DNA from: Rhizobium sp. AQ_MP
Lineage (GTDB): Bacteria > Pseudomonadota > Alphaproteobacteria > Rhizobiales > Rhizobiaceae
Length of the DNA stretch: 64,000 bases
Assembly (NCBI RefSeq): GCF_014237835.1
Contig: NZ_JACJVI010000010.1
Location: 1 to 64,000, forward strand
Direction: 5' to 3'
The translations under genes and the position numbers were made by a program. Positions within the stretch are counted from its first letter, which is position 1, and each line of letters begins with the position of its first letter. Of this stretch, positions 36,547-45,424 are shown in pieces. The notes beneath the pieces were generated by a model that was not told where the DNA came from, did not search any database, and was given only the letters and a program-made list of their open reading frames with translations.

Positions 36547-37359
36547 GTGAACAGCACCGTCTTGCAGTCTGCGCTTCGTGAATGGACATCGCTGATGCGC
36601 TCGCCGCGTCTCTGGGCAACATTCGCCATCGTGGTTGCGGTCTTTGTCGCCGTCGGCCCCTCGGGCACAATGCACGACATGGGCCTTGCCGAGCGGGCGG
36701 CCTTCTGGACGCTGCTGCATGGTGCGGCCTGGACCGTCGCGATCCTGATCATCACGCTCGCGGAGATCTGGCTCGCAGGGCGCCTGGTGAGCACGCCGCT
36801 GCTCCTGACGATCAACGCCCTGATCGCCGCGCCCTTCGTCGCGTCAGTGGTGGAACTGGTCCGCTGGTCGTGGATCGGCGCGACGCCGACCCTCGCGTCC
36901 TATGGTCAGCAGCTGCTTGTCTGCCTGCCGCTTTCGGTTCTCTTCAGCCTGCTCACCCATCTGACGATGTCGAACGGAGTGGCTGAACCTCAAGATGGCC
37001 AAGCCGTGTCGACGGATCCGAAACCAGCAATCAACCTCTCGGGACAGCCGCCGTTGATCGCCCGCCTCAAGCCCGAGATACGCGGTGCTTTGCTCCACTT
37101 GAGCGTGGAGGATCACTACACCGTCGTCACCACCTCGCGGGGCCGGCAGCTCATTCTGCTTCGCTTTTCCGATGCTTTGCGCGAAATCGGCGCGACCGAT
37201 GGCCTGCAGACCCACCGCTCCCATTGGGTGGCAGCGGACCATGTGGCAAAGCTCGAAAAGAGCGGCAGCCGCATGATCCTGCGCCTTAAGTCCGGTGCCG
37301 AGATCCCCGTCAGCCGCAGCTTTGCCGAGGCCGTCCGCCGCCGCTTTGGCAACCGCTGA
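36547..37359 (+). CDS. Membrane-anchored LytTR transcriptional regulator
   Basis: A 270-residue protein with about four transmembrane helices (residues 22-140) joined to a cytoplasmic LytTR DNA-binding domain (about 170-268: ALLHLSVEDHYTVVTTSRGRQL, LQTHRSHWV and IPVSRSFAEAVRRRFG). The YTVV...HRSHWV pattern is typical of LytTR. There is no receiver domain, so it is a one-component membrane sensor. GTG 36547 is the first usable start. It is divergent from the DUF2306 gene and probably regulates it and itself, as in LytTR regulatory systems described in other bacteria. Confidence 0.83.
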   Translation: MNSTVLQSALREWTSLMRSPRLWATFAIVVAVFVAVGPSGTMHDMGLAERAAFWTLLHGAAWTVAILIITLAEIWLAGRLVSTPLLLTINALIAAPFVASVVELVRWSWIGATPTLASYGQQLLVCLPLSVLFSLLTHLTMSNGVAEPQDGQAVSTDPKPAINLSGQPPLIARLKPEIRGALLHLSVEDHYTVVTTSRGRQLILLRFSDALREIGATDGLQTHRSHWVAADHVAKLEKSGSRMILRLKSGAEIPVSRSFAEAVRRRFGNR

Positions 37360-37365
37360 AGCCTC

Positions 37366-38034
37366 TTAGGTCTTGGCGTAACCGTAGTCCCCGCCACGCG
37401 TCAGCGCCCGCTGATAGGCCGGCCGCGCGCGGATCCGCTCCGTCCAGGCCCGCAGAACGCTCAGATCCTTGCCTTGGGCAATGCGCGTCATGCCGGCTTC
37501 GACCGGAAAACTCATGGCAATATCGGCCGCCGAGAAATCCCGGCCCGCGAACCAGCCGTCCTTGGCGACCTCATCGATCCACATGTCGAGATGGTCCGAA
37601 AGCTGCGGATCGAGCAGTTTGCGCGAGACACCCTGACTGATCATCTGGGCCACCGGCCGGATGAAGAACGGCACCTGCCCCGGGATGCGCGAAAAGATCA
37701 GCTTCATCACCAGGAGCGGCATGGCCGAGCCCTCCGCATAATGCATCCAGTAGCGATAGCGCAGCCGCTCCTCGGTCCCTGCGGCAGGCCTCAAGCCCTC
37801 CCCGCCATAGGTTTCGATGAGATATTCCATGATCGCGCCGCTTTCGGCCACGACACGTCCCCCATCCTCGATGACGGGGGATTTGCCGAGCCGATGCACC
37901 GCCTTCAGTTCCTTCGGCGCCTGATAGTCCTTGGTGCGATGATAGATCTTCACCTGGTAGTCCAGCCCGAGCTCCTCAAGCAGCCAGAGAATGCGATGGG
38001 CGCGCGAGTTGTCGAGATAGTGCACGGTGATCAT
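37366..38034 (-). CDS. Glutathione S-transferase family protein
   Basis: A 222-residue cytoplasmic GST with the N-terminal thioredoxin-like domain (residues 1-80: ITVHYLDNSRAHRILWLLEEL, then LGKSPVIEDGG and the Glu-Ser pair AESGAIMEYL that binds glutathione) and an all-helical C-terminal domain with FSAADIAMSFPVE. Detoxification by glutathione conjugation is the family role; the substrate is unknown. ATG 38034 is used. Upstream in-frame extension to 38658 runs across the divergent dehydrogenase gene and is not real. Confidence 0.88.
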   Translation of the reverse strand: MITVHYLDNSRAHRILWLLEELGLDYQVKIYHRTKDYQAPKELKAVHRLGKSPVIEDGGRVVAESGAIMEYLIETYGGEGLRPAAGTEERLRYRYWMHYAEGSAMPLLVMKLIFSRIPGQVPFFIRPVAQMISQGVSRKLLDPQLSDHLDMWIDEVAKDGWFAGRDFSAADIAMSFPVEAGMTRIAQGKDLSVLRAWTERIRARPAYQRALTRGGDYGYAKT

Positions 38035-38208
38035 TGGAGACTGCCTTCCATTGTCGTTGCTGGAACTGTCTAGCGGCAGCACGCACCGCCGTCGACCCGC
38101 GCCCTGCAACTTAATCGACGGGGAAAGCGGTGGTCTGCACGCGCGAACCACTTGGCAGCCCAGCGCCTGCATGCAAGTTTGACCGCAATACTTTGGGAGG
38201 AGTAACAG

Positions 38209-39234
38209 ATGAAGGCAATGCGGCTGGAGGCGACGGGCAAACTGTTCACCCGGGAGGTTGAGAAACCGGCGGCCGGAACAGATGATCTCCTGGTGCGCGT
38301 CGAGGCCTGCGGCGTCTGCGGTACCGACAGACATCTCTACCACGGCGAGTTTCCCTGCACCCCGCCCGTCACGCTCGGCCACGAATTCAGCGGGATCGTC
38401 GAACAGGTCGGCAGCGCAGTGACGGGTTTCAACGTCGGTGACCGCGTCACCGGAGACCCGAACATCGCCTGCGGCCGCTGCAGCCAATGTGTCAACGGGC
38501 GGGTCAATCTCTGCAGGAATCTGAGGGCCATCGGCATCCATCGGGATGGCGGGTTCGCCGATTATGTGGTCATTCCCCACAAACAGGCCTTCCTTCTGCC
38601 GGCCAATCTCGACCCGATGCATGGCGCATTCTGTGAACCGCTCGCCTGCTGTATCCACGGCATCGATCTCGCCGACATCAAGACGGGTTCATCCGTGGTC
38701 GTGCTTGGCGGCGGCGTGATCGGTTTGTTGACCGTGCAGCTTGCCAGGCTTGCCGGCGCAACGACGGTCATCCTCGTCACACGCCAGGCCGCACGCCGCA
38801 GGCTTGCGGAAGACCTTGGCGCGACACACAGTGTCGATCCAGCCCTTGGAGACGTGCTTGCGCAGATATCGGGAGAGACAGGTCTGGTTCCAGGCGGTGT
38901 GGACGTCGTGCTCGAATGCGCCGGCGTCGGGGAAACCGTGGTTCAGGCAACCAAGCTCGTCCGTCCGGGCGGGACCGCCGTCATTCTCGGCGTTATGGCT
39001 CAAGGCGAAAAGGTCGCAATCGAGCCCTTCGACCTGCTCTTCCGCGAGGTCAAGCTGGTCACTTCCTTCCTCAATCCCTTTACCCATCGCCGCGCAGCCG
39101 ACCTGATCGCCTCGGGAAAGATCGAAGTCGGCAAACTGATCTCGCGCCGGGTCTCGCTGGACGAGGCCCCAGACGTCGTGCGCAACCCGCCGCAGCCGGG
39201 CGAAGTGAAGGTGCTCGTCGTCCCCGGCCTCTGA
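38209..39234 (+). CDS. Zinc-dependent alcohol/polyol dehydrogenase (MDR)
   Basis: A 341-residue dehydrogenase of the sorbitol/threonine dehydrogenase type. Catalytic zinc ligands are Cys37 (GVCGTD), His58 and Glu59 (GHEF). Structural zinc cysteines are at 88, 91, 94 and 102. The NAD motif is GGGVIGLLT near residue 165. GGGAGGAG precedes ATG 38209. Family members oxidise polyols, threonine or other secondary alcohols; the substrate is undetermined. Neighbouring GST and amidase genes give no pathway. Confidence 0.87.
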   Translation: MKAMRLEATGKLFTREVEKPAAGTDDLLVRVEACGVCGTDRHLYHGEFPCTPPVTLGHEFSGIVEQVGSAVTGFNVGDRVTGDPNIACGRCSQCVNGRVNLCRNLRAIGIHRDGGFADYVVIPHKQAFLLPANLDPMHGAFCEPLACCIHGIDLADIKTGSSVVVLGGGVIGLLTVQLARLAGATTVILVTRQAARRRLAEDLGATHSVDPALGDVLAQISGETGLVPGGVDVVLECAGVGETVVQATKLVRPGGTAVILGVMAQGEKVAIEPFDLLFREVKLVTSFLNPFTHRRAADLIASGKIEVGKLISRRVSLDEAPDVVRNPPQPGEVKVLVVPGL

Positions 39235-39244
39235 GCAAGACCTG

Positions 39245-40729
39245 TCAGAGCGGCGGGCGCCTGTCCTTCCACGGGCGCGCCTGTTCAAGCTGGCCCGCCA
39301 ATGAAAACAGCGTGTCTTCATCGGCAAATCGGCCGACGAACTGCATGCCGATCGGCATGCCCTCGGTCGACCAGCCGATCGGCACCGACATGGCCGGCTG
39401 GCCGGTGACGTTGAAGACAGGTGTCCACGGAATGAATTCGAACGTCTGCGCGGCAAGCTGCTCGGCAATGCCGAGTTTCTTGAGCAGCCTGCCGCCGCCG
39501 ACATAGCCCAGAACCGTCAGCAGTTTCTTCTCGACGGCACTCGGCTGCAAGGCCCCGATCTTGACCGGCAAGGTCGAGAGCACGGGTGTCATCAGCACGT
39601 CGATTTCCTCGAAGAAGCCGAGGATCGAGCGGGCAGAGAGCGTCAGGTAGCGATGCGCCGTGACCAGATCAGCTGCGGTGAAACCCTCGCCCAAAAGACC
39701 CATGCCGAAAGACGAGGCATCGTAATCGCCGGGCCTGATCTTCACGCCGAAGGTCTTCGCTGTGAAGTCGATATCGGCCCTGAGTTCTCCCGCCAGCGCC
39801 GTGAGGAAGGCCATGGAAAACGCCTCACGCTCGACCGGCGGAGCGGCCTCGATCACCTCATGTCCCAGTTCGGCAAGCAGCTTTACCGTTGTATCGAAGG
39901 CTGCCGCGACCTCGGGCGCGACGGCCTTCCCGAGCATCGGCTGTCGCGATACCGCGATCCTCAACCGCCCGGGCGCTCGGTGGACAGCCGCCAGAAAGCT
40001 GCCCTCGTGCGGCGGCAGCGGATGCGGCGAGCCACGATCGGCTCCATGCGTGGCGTCCAGAACAGCCGCGCTGTCGCGCACCGACCGTGTCAGCACATGC
40101 TCGCCCGCAAACCCCGACCAGGCCTCCCCGATAAAGGGACCGGCCGGCGTGCGCCCGCGCGTCGGCTTCATCCCGAAGACGCCGCAGGCCGAAGCCGGAA
40201 TGCGGATCGAGCCGCCGCCATCTCCACCGGATGCAATCGGCACCATGCCCGCCGCGACCGCTGCCGCAGAACCTCCAGACGAGCCGCCCGGCGTACGCGT
40301 GCGATCCCAGGGATTGCGCGTCGGCCCGTTGGCCTCCGGCTCGGTATAGGGCGTCAGTCCGAACTCGGGCGTATTGGTCCGACCGGCAATCACAAGGCCC
40401 GCCCGCTCCCATCGGCTCACCAATTCGCTGTTGCCATGCGCCACGCGTGTCGCCCAGAGGCGGTTGCCATTCCCGGTCGGCACACCGTCGATCTGCGCCA
40501 GAAGATCCTTGATCAGGAAGGGAACGCCGGAAAAAGGGCCTTCAGGCAGCCCCTTGCCTATCTTTTGGCGCGCCCGATCGAAGAGCGGGCGGATGACCGC
40601 ATTGATCTGCGGATTGACCGCTTCGATCCGGGCAACAGCTGCCTCCAGCACTTCGGAGGCCGAAACCTCCCTGCGCCGGATGAGGTCAGCCAGCGCCAAT
40701 CCGTCATGCTCCGCGTAATCCATGAACAT
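39245..40729 (-). CDS. Amidase (amidase signature family)
   Basis: A 494-residue amidase with the Ser-cisSer-Lys triad visible: Lys74 (FLIKDLL), Ser150 in TPGGSSGGSAA and nucleophile Ser174 in DGGGSIRIPAS. The remainder has the FGMKPTRGRTP core and the C-terminal FNVTGQPAMSVPIGWSTEGMP. It hydrolyses carboxamides; the specific substrate is not evident and GatA is excluded by context and sequence. ATG 40729 is favoured by the GGGGGA 5 bp upstream. Confidence 0.88.
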   Translation of the reverse strand: MFMDYAEHDGLALADLIRRREVSASEVLEAAVARIEAVNPQINAVIRPLFDRARQKIGKGLPEGPFSGVPFLIKDLLAQIDGVPTGNGNRLWATRVAHGNSELVSRWERAGLVIAGRTNTPEFGLTPYTEPEANGPTRNPWDRTRTPGGSSGGSAAAVAAGMVPIASGGDGGGSIRIPASACGVFGMKPTRGRTPAGPFIGEAWSGFAGEHVLTRSVRDSAAVLDATHGADRGSPHPLPPHEGSFLAAVHRAPGRLRIAVSRQPMLGKAVAPEVAAAFDTTVKLLAELGHEVIEAAPPVEREAFSMAFLTALAGELRADIDFTAKTFGVKIRPGDYDASSFGMGLLGEGFTAADLVTAHRYLTLSARSILGFFEEIDVLMTPVLSTLPVKIGALQPSAVEKKLLTVLGYVGGGRLLKKLGIAEQLAAQTFEFIPWTPVFNVTGQPAMSVPIGWSTEGMPIGMQFVGRFADEDTLFSLAGQLEQARPWKDRRPPL

Positions 40730-40866
40730 CCAATTCCCCCGATCGACTCGCTCGTCTTCCCCAACCTTCCGGTCAATCGGCCGGTCGATCAAGCAGCTGC
40801 GGAAAGAACAGCTCACCTGAATATAAACACCTACTTAACCATAGGGCTCTAAAGTCGATCCCAAAC

Positions 40867-40883
40867 GCCGGAGTGTCTCCGGC
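40867..40883. promoter_or_regulatory. Hairpin upstream of the chemoreceptor gene
   Basis: GCCGGAG and CTCCGGC form a perfect 7-bp inverted repeat with a TGT loop, 54 bp before the chemoreceptor start. With no T-run it is not a terminator; it may be an operator or part of the 5' UTR. Confidence 0.3.
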
Positions 40884-40936
40884 ATGCTGGCGCTTGCTCG
40901 CCGCTTCGCATCCATAGGCTAATGAGGGAACGGCCC

Positions 40937-43312
40937 ATGATCTTCAAATCTGCAACCAGCCGAAACATCTTCGCGACAGTCGCTCTCGGCGTCGTGACGA
41001 CCATCGGCGTTGCTGCCACGGTGGTTGGCATCAGCCACGGCACGATCCGCGGCGCCGGCATTGACAAGATGCAGACGGCAGCCTCGGACGCAGCCGCGGA
41101 CATAGAGCAGGATCTGCGCAGCGCCTACCAGATGGTCGCGAGCCTTGGCGTGGCAATCAAGTCGATGAAAGAAAGCGAAATCGCCAACCGCGACAACGTC
41201 ATCGCGCTCCTCAAACAGACACTGGAAAGCTATCCATCGTCGATCGGACTGCACACCGGTTGGGAGCCGAACGCCTTCGACGGAAAGGATGCAGAATTCG
41301 TGGGCAAGCCAGCCCACGATGCGACGGGCCGCTTCATGCCCTACGTTTACCGAGCCGGCGGTTCGATCTCCGTTGATGTACTTGTCGACTACGACAAGCC
41401 CGGCGCCGGCGACTATTATCTTTTGCCTGTTCAGACGGGCAAACCCGTCCTCGTTGAGCCCTATGTCTATCCTGTCGATGGCAAGGACGTCCTGATGACG
41501 ACGATCTCGGTTCCGATCCGGATTGGCGACAAGGTTGTCGGTGACGCAGGGGCCGACATCGAGCTCGACAAAACCGCAGCCGACCTCGCCGCCAAGCGAC
41601 CGCTTGGAGATGGCTATGTGGCGCTTCTCTCCTCTGCCAATGCCTTTGTCAGCCATCCCGACAAGGCGGTCATGGGCAAGGGCCTGAAGGACAGCGGCCT
41701 CGACGCGGCCGCATGGGAGGGCCTCATCAAGTCACCCCGCTCCGTCGGCACCATGATCGACAAGGACGGCATCGAGCGCATGGCGATTGCCGTGCCGATC
41801 GAACCCTTCCCGGGTGCCGTCTGGAATGTCGTGGTGGCCGTGCCGAGTGCCACCGTGCTTGGCGCTGTGTCCGAGACCGTCTGGACGTCGGCCCTGGTCA
41901 TTGCTGGCGCAACTGTCATTCTGATCGTGGTTGGCTGGCTTCTCGCACGCCGCTTCATCGGCCGCATCAGCCGCGTGATCGGCCAGACCACCGAGATCGC
42001 CTCCGGTCGCCTGGATGTCGAGCTGACCGACCAGAACCGATCCGACGAACTCGGTGACCTCTCCCGCTCGCTCGCCGTGCTGCTCGACAGCAACCGCAAG
42101 AAGGTCGAACTCGAAAAGGCAGCCGAAGCCCGCTACGAACAGGAAGAGATCGATCGCGTCGAGCGCTCGAAGGGCCACAAGGCGCGGGAAGAAGAGATCC
42201 GCTTCGTCGTCGACGAATTGCGCGCTGGCCTTGCCCGCCTGTCGGACGGCGACATGACGGTCCGGCTCGAAAAGCCCTTCTCGCCCCAGCTCGACGAAAT
42301 TCGCGGCAACTTCAACGACTCGATCGAGAAGCTCCGCGCTGCGATGATCTCTTTCCGCGACAACGCCACGACGATCGAGAACGGCTCGAACGAGATCCGC
42401 TCGGCTGCCGATGATCTCGCCCGCCGCACCGAACAGCAGGCCGCGTCGGTCGAACAGACATCCGCCGCCCTCTCGCAGATCACCCGCTCCGTCAAGGAAT
42501 CGACCCAGCGCGCCGAAGAAGCCGGCCAGCAGGTCAGCCGCACCAAGGAAAGCGCTGAGCGTTCCGGCGAAGTCGTGCGCTCGGCCATCGATGCGATGAG
42601 CGCGATCGAGCAGTCCTCGCAGTCGATCTCCAACATCATCGGCGTGATCGACGAGATCGCCTTCCAGACAAACCTGCTGGCACTCAATGCCGGCGTCGAA
42701 GCCGCGCGTGCCGGCGAAGCCGGCAAGGGCTTTGCCGTGGTCGCTCAGGAAGTCCGGGAACTTGCCCAGCGTTCCGCCAATGCCGCCAAGGAAATCAAGG
42801 CGCTGATCACCGCGTCCGGCGAACAGGTCAAACATGGTGTTTCACTCGTCGACCAGACCGGCGAAGCGCTGTCGGCGATCGTCGCCGAGGTGCAGCAGAT
42901 CAATACTAACGTCCACGCGATCGTCGACGCGGCGCGCGAGCAATCGACCGGCCTGCATGAAATCAATGCGGCCGTGAACATCATGGATCAGGGCACGCAG
43001 AAGAACGCCGCCATGGTCGAAGAAACCAACGCCGCTTCCCACACCCTCGTCTCGGAAGTCCAGGCGCTATCGGCCCGCCTCGCCCAGTTCAATCTCGGCG
43101 GAAGACCTCATGCTGCAGCGCCCGTTCACTCGGCACGTTCCACCGCAAGCGCGACCCAGACTTCGGCTCGTCCCGCAACACCTGCACGTCCCGCACCGGT
43201 CAGCGACGTCCAGCGTCCGGTCGCATCTCCGGCCCGCGCATTGGCAGGCAAGCTCGCTTCCGCCATGGGCGCCAAGCCCGCGCCAAGCGGCGCCGAATGG
43301 GAAGAGTTCTGA
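40937..43312 (+). CDS. Methyl-accepting chemotaxis protein with dCACHE sensor
   Basis: A 791-residue chemoreceptor. Transmembrane helix 1 (about residues 10-32) leads to a large periplasmic dCACHE-type ligand domain (about 35-295, with [20 protein letters not shown] in parts), transmembrane helix 2 (about 310-332) and a HAMP domain. A long coiled coil with a second HAMP-like segment (about 425-475, [11 protein letters not shown]) precedes the signalling tip [29 protein letters not shown] (in parts). A flexible Ala/Pro linker ends in the pentapeptide EWEEF (787-791), a CheR/CheB docking tail like E. coli NWETF. GAGGGA precedes ATG 40937. Ligand unknown. Confidence 0.93.
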   Translation: MIFKSATSRNIFATVALGVVTTIGVAATVVGISHGTIRGAGIDKMQTAASDAAADIEQDLRSAYQMVASLGVAIKSMKESEIANRDNVIALLKQTLESYPSSIGLHTGWEPNAFDGKDAEFVGKPAHDATGRFMPYVYRAGGSISVDVLVDYDKPGAGDYYLLPVQTGKPVLVEPYVYPVDGKDVLMTTISVPIRIGDKVVGDAGADIELDKTAADLAAKRPLGDGYVALLSSANAFVSHPDKAVMGKGLKDSGLDAAAWEGLIKSPRSVGTMIDKDGIERMAIAVPIEPFPGAVWNVVVAVPSATVLGAVSETVWTSALVIAGATVILIVVGWLLARRFIGRISRVIGQTTEIASGRLDVELTDQNRSDELGDLSRSLAVLLDSNRKKVELEKAAEARYEQEEIDRVERSKGHKAREEEIRFVVDELRAGLARLSDGDMTVRLEKPFSPQLDEIRGNFNDSIEKLRAAMISFRDNATTIENGSNEIRSAADDLARRTEQQAASVEQTSAALSQITRSVKESTQRAEEAGQQVSRTKESAERSGEVVRSAIDAMSAIEQSSQSISNIIGVIDEIAFQTNLLALNAGVEAARAGEAGKGFAVVAQEVRELAQRSANAAKEIKALITASGEQVKHGVSLVDQTGEALSAIVAEVQQINTNVHAIVDAAREQSTGLHEINAAVNIMDQGTQKNAAMVEETNAASHTLVSEVQALSARLAQFNLGGRPHAAAPVHSARSTASATQTSARPATPARPAPVSDVQRPVASPARALAGKLASAMGAKPAPSGAEWEEF

Positions 43313-43338
43313 TCAGCGCAGCTCTGCACGAAAAAACT

Positions 43339-43360
43339 ATGGCGGGCCTTGGCCCGCCAT
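43339..43360. terminator. Bidirectional terminator after the chemoreceptor gene
   Basis: A perfect 10-bp stem (43339-43348 with 43351-43360), with an A-run before it and T-rich sequence after it, between the convergent chemoreceptor and 2H-phosphoesterase genes. Confidence 0.85.
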
Positions 43361-43380
43361 TTCGTTTTCTCAGACCTGCG

Positions 43381-44106
43381 TCACGCCTTCTGGAAGATCA
43401 GCAGTTCCTCGAAATGGTTCATATCCTCGAAGCTGCAGAAGGCAGGCGCCCTGAGCTCGATCACAGGCTGACGGCGACGGATGGTATCGACGATGTCTTT
43501 AAGGAACGGCACCCATTCGGACATGGTCGCGTCGTCGAATCGTTCGATCATATAGGCAAAGGTGATGTGGAAGACGTAGGTTTCGTGATCCGGATGCCGG
43601 TAGCCGAGCAGATCGGCCAGCCGATCACGCCAATCCCTGAGGACCGCCCGATCACGCTCGCTGACACCGGCGAGCGTCAACCCGTTGGGCGTCGCATGCG
43701 TTACCTCCACTGCGAAGATTTCGCCCGGCGCAAAACCCGCCAGCCGATCCATGAAGATCGCCGTCATGTCATCGACCGGCGTTTCCACCGGCACATCCGC
43801 CGGCCAATACGGCAGCGCCCGCCGCGTCTCGATGATCCCCTGAAAGAGGGTCATATGCAGGCTGCTCTCGGCGGTAAACGCAAGCTTCTCAGCGCCAACC
43901 ATCCCCCGGAAGCGATCCCGCGCATCACGGATCACCGCCTCCGTCTCCGAGCCTTCCACAAGATGGCAGACCACAGTGTTGCCGTGCTCCCTCAGGAACG
44001 CACCTGTGCGGTCGTAGCGCTGACCAAGATGCGGGATCGGGCCAGGGTTGTGGCGAAGTGAAGCAAAATGAAGGTAGGCGGGAAGCGAGGAAAGATCGGC
44101 GCGCAA
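43381..44106 (-). CDS. DUF1868 protein, 2H phosphoesterase superfamily
   Basis: A protein of about 241 residues with the two H-x-[ST]-hydrophobic motifs of 2H phosphoesterases: HMTLF (His84) and HITFA (His180). DUF1868 members are predicted cyclic-phosphodiesterase or RNA 2',3'-end processing enzymes; no substrate is known. The best start is TTG 44106, with GAGG about 9 bp upstream, since no ATG lies near the N-terminal homology (YLHFASLRHNPGPIP). It is convergent with the chemoreceptor gene. Confidence 0.78.
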   Translation of the reverse strand: MRADLSSLPAYLHFASLRHNPGPIPHLGQRYDRTGAFLREHGNTVVCHLVEGSETEAVIRDARDRFRGMVGAEKLAFTAESSLHMTLFQGIIETRRALPYWPADVPVETPVDDMTAIFMDRLAGFAPGEIFAVEVTHATPNGLTLAGVSERDRAVLRDWRDRLADLLGYRHPDHETYVFHITFAYMIERFDDATMSEWVPFLKDIVDTIRRRQPVIELRAPAFCSFEDMNHFEELLIFQKA

Positions 44107-44262
44107 ATTCGGTAACCTCGATTGATCGCGCCGTCAGGTACCAATCGGTCATGAACCTGATGTGACGACGGCATCGTTCCGCTGACACACGAGAGGCCAC
44201 CAACGCAATCTTAAGATTTTCTCCGCACACACTGTATGCAGTTGGAGCCACGGAGGCAGGGG

Positions 44263-45210
44263 ATGTTAACGCGCGAGACAGCGAACCTTCGTGGATGGCT
44301 GCTGCTCGTCATGTTGACGAGCAGCCTTGCGATTGCGGTGCTCTTATCCCTATCCAAGATCACGTTGGATCATGGCTCGGTCCGCCCGACCGCAACGAGC
44401 CTCGGCATCCTGATCCTCACCGCGATCATATGCGCAAAGCGTGGCTTCACCCGGTGGTCCCTGGTCATGGAAATCCTGTCCATCGGCGTAGTACTCTCGG
44501 TCATCGGACTGATTGCGTCTTATCTGGCAACGTCACTCAGTCTGCCGCTCGCGGATGAACTCCTGGTCGCCGCAGACCAGGCTTTGGGTTTCAATGGTGC
44601 TGCATTCATCCGGTGGGTCGACAGTCATCCTTGGCTCGCATGGCTCCTCATGCAGTCTTATGCGTCCTTCGCGTTTCAGCTGGTCCTGCTGCCCCTTGTC
44701 CTCGTCCTGTGCGGGCAGGCAGCAAGAGCGTACGGCCTGGTGCTCAGCTACGCGCTGGTCTGTTTCGCTGCATGCTTGATATCGATCTGGTTCCCCGCGG
44801 TCGCCGCCAATGTGACCTATGGGATCGATGGAACGACCTTGCAGGCAATCAACCCGCAGTTTGGTTTCGCATTTCTTGAACAGTTCCACGCCGTCCGAGA
44901 CGAAACCCGCTTCCTATTCTCGCTGGACAATGCCCAGGGCATTCTGACGTTTCCATCTGTCCACACGGCAACGGCAGTCATCTGCGCCGTCAGCATGTTG
45001 ACCATACCCTGGTTGCGGTATCCGATGGTCGTCCTGAACATAGGCATGGCGGTTTCGACGCTGACGCATGGCGGCCACTACCTCGTCGATGTGATCGCCG
45101 GAGCGATCCTTGCAGTCGCGGCACTCTGGCTGGCAAGAAGACTGGCCGGGATCAGCGCGCCGATCATGCAACAGCAGAGCAGGGTCCAACCGGCAGATCA
45201 GGTCACATGA
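44263..45210 (+). CDS. PAP2-family membrane phosphatase
   Basis: A 315-residue inner-membrane protein with six or more helices. The later PAP2 motifs are visible as FPSVHTATAV (around residue 239) and the HGGHYLVDVIAG motif (around 272), giving the two catalytic histidines. The first PAP2 motif (KX6RP) is not obvious, as in the PAP2_3/inositolphosphotransferase-like subgroup. It may dephosphorylate lipid phosphates or transfer a lipid head group. ATG 44263 has GGAGG 6-8 bp upstream; ATG 44236 is less likely. Confidence 0.8.
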   Translation: MLTRETANLRGWLLLVMLTSSLAIAVLLSLSKITLDHGSVRPTATSLGILILTAIICAKRGFTRWSLVMEILSIGVVLSVIGLIASYLATSLSLPLADELLVAADQALGFNGAAFIRWVDSHPWLAWLLMQSYASFAFQLVLLPLVLVLCGQAARAYGLVLSYALVCFAACLISIWFPAVAANVTYGIDGTTLQAINPQFGFAFLEQFHAVRDETRFLFSLDNAQGILTFPSVHTATAVICAVSMLTIPWLRYPMVVLNIGMAVSTLTHGGHYLVDVIAGAILAVAALWLARRLAGISAPIMQQQSRVQPADQVT

Positions 45211-45321
45211 CGATCTGGCAATGAAGGTGCTTGTCACCGGACCGCCAAGCCCTCTTAGAACCCTCCCCAACTTTCCTGTCGGACGGTGCAATTATGGGGT
45301 TCCTTCCCGGCCAACATTTCC

Positions 45322-45327
45322 CTATAA
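45322..45327 (+). promoter_or_regulatory. Candidate carB promoter -10 box
   Basis: CTATAA lies 98 bp before carB. No good -35 is visible at 17 bp. If used, transcription would begin near 45335 and cross the terminator-like hairpin before carB. Confidence 0.3.
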
Positions 45328-45362
45328 GCCGCTTCTAGCCTGAAAAGACCATCTTCCTGCGC

Positions 45363-45397
45363 CCGGCCGGTGACCTCCCTCACCCAGGCCGGTTTTT
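45363..45397 (+). terminator. Terminator-like hairpin in the carB leader
   Basis: CCGGCC pairs with GGCCGG and, inside it, GGTGA pairs with TCACC (11 bp in total, with a two-base bulge at 45385-45386 and a six-base loop), followed at once by TTTTT (45393-45397). It ends 27 bp before the carB ATG and about 150 bp after the PAP2 stop, so it is either the PAP2 terminator or an attenuator of carB. Confidence 0.7.
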
Positions 45398-45424
45398 CGC
45401 GCAGGCGCAAGAACGGATAGAGCC

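Noticed and set aside
38035..38658. Extended N-terminus for the GST
   Set aside because: The extension overlaps the divergent dehydrogenase gene and its upstream region; GST homology begins at ATG 38034.
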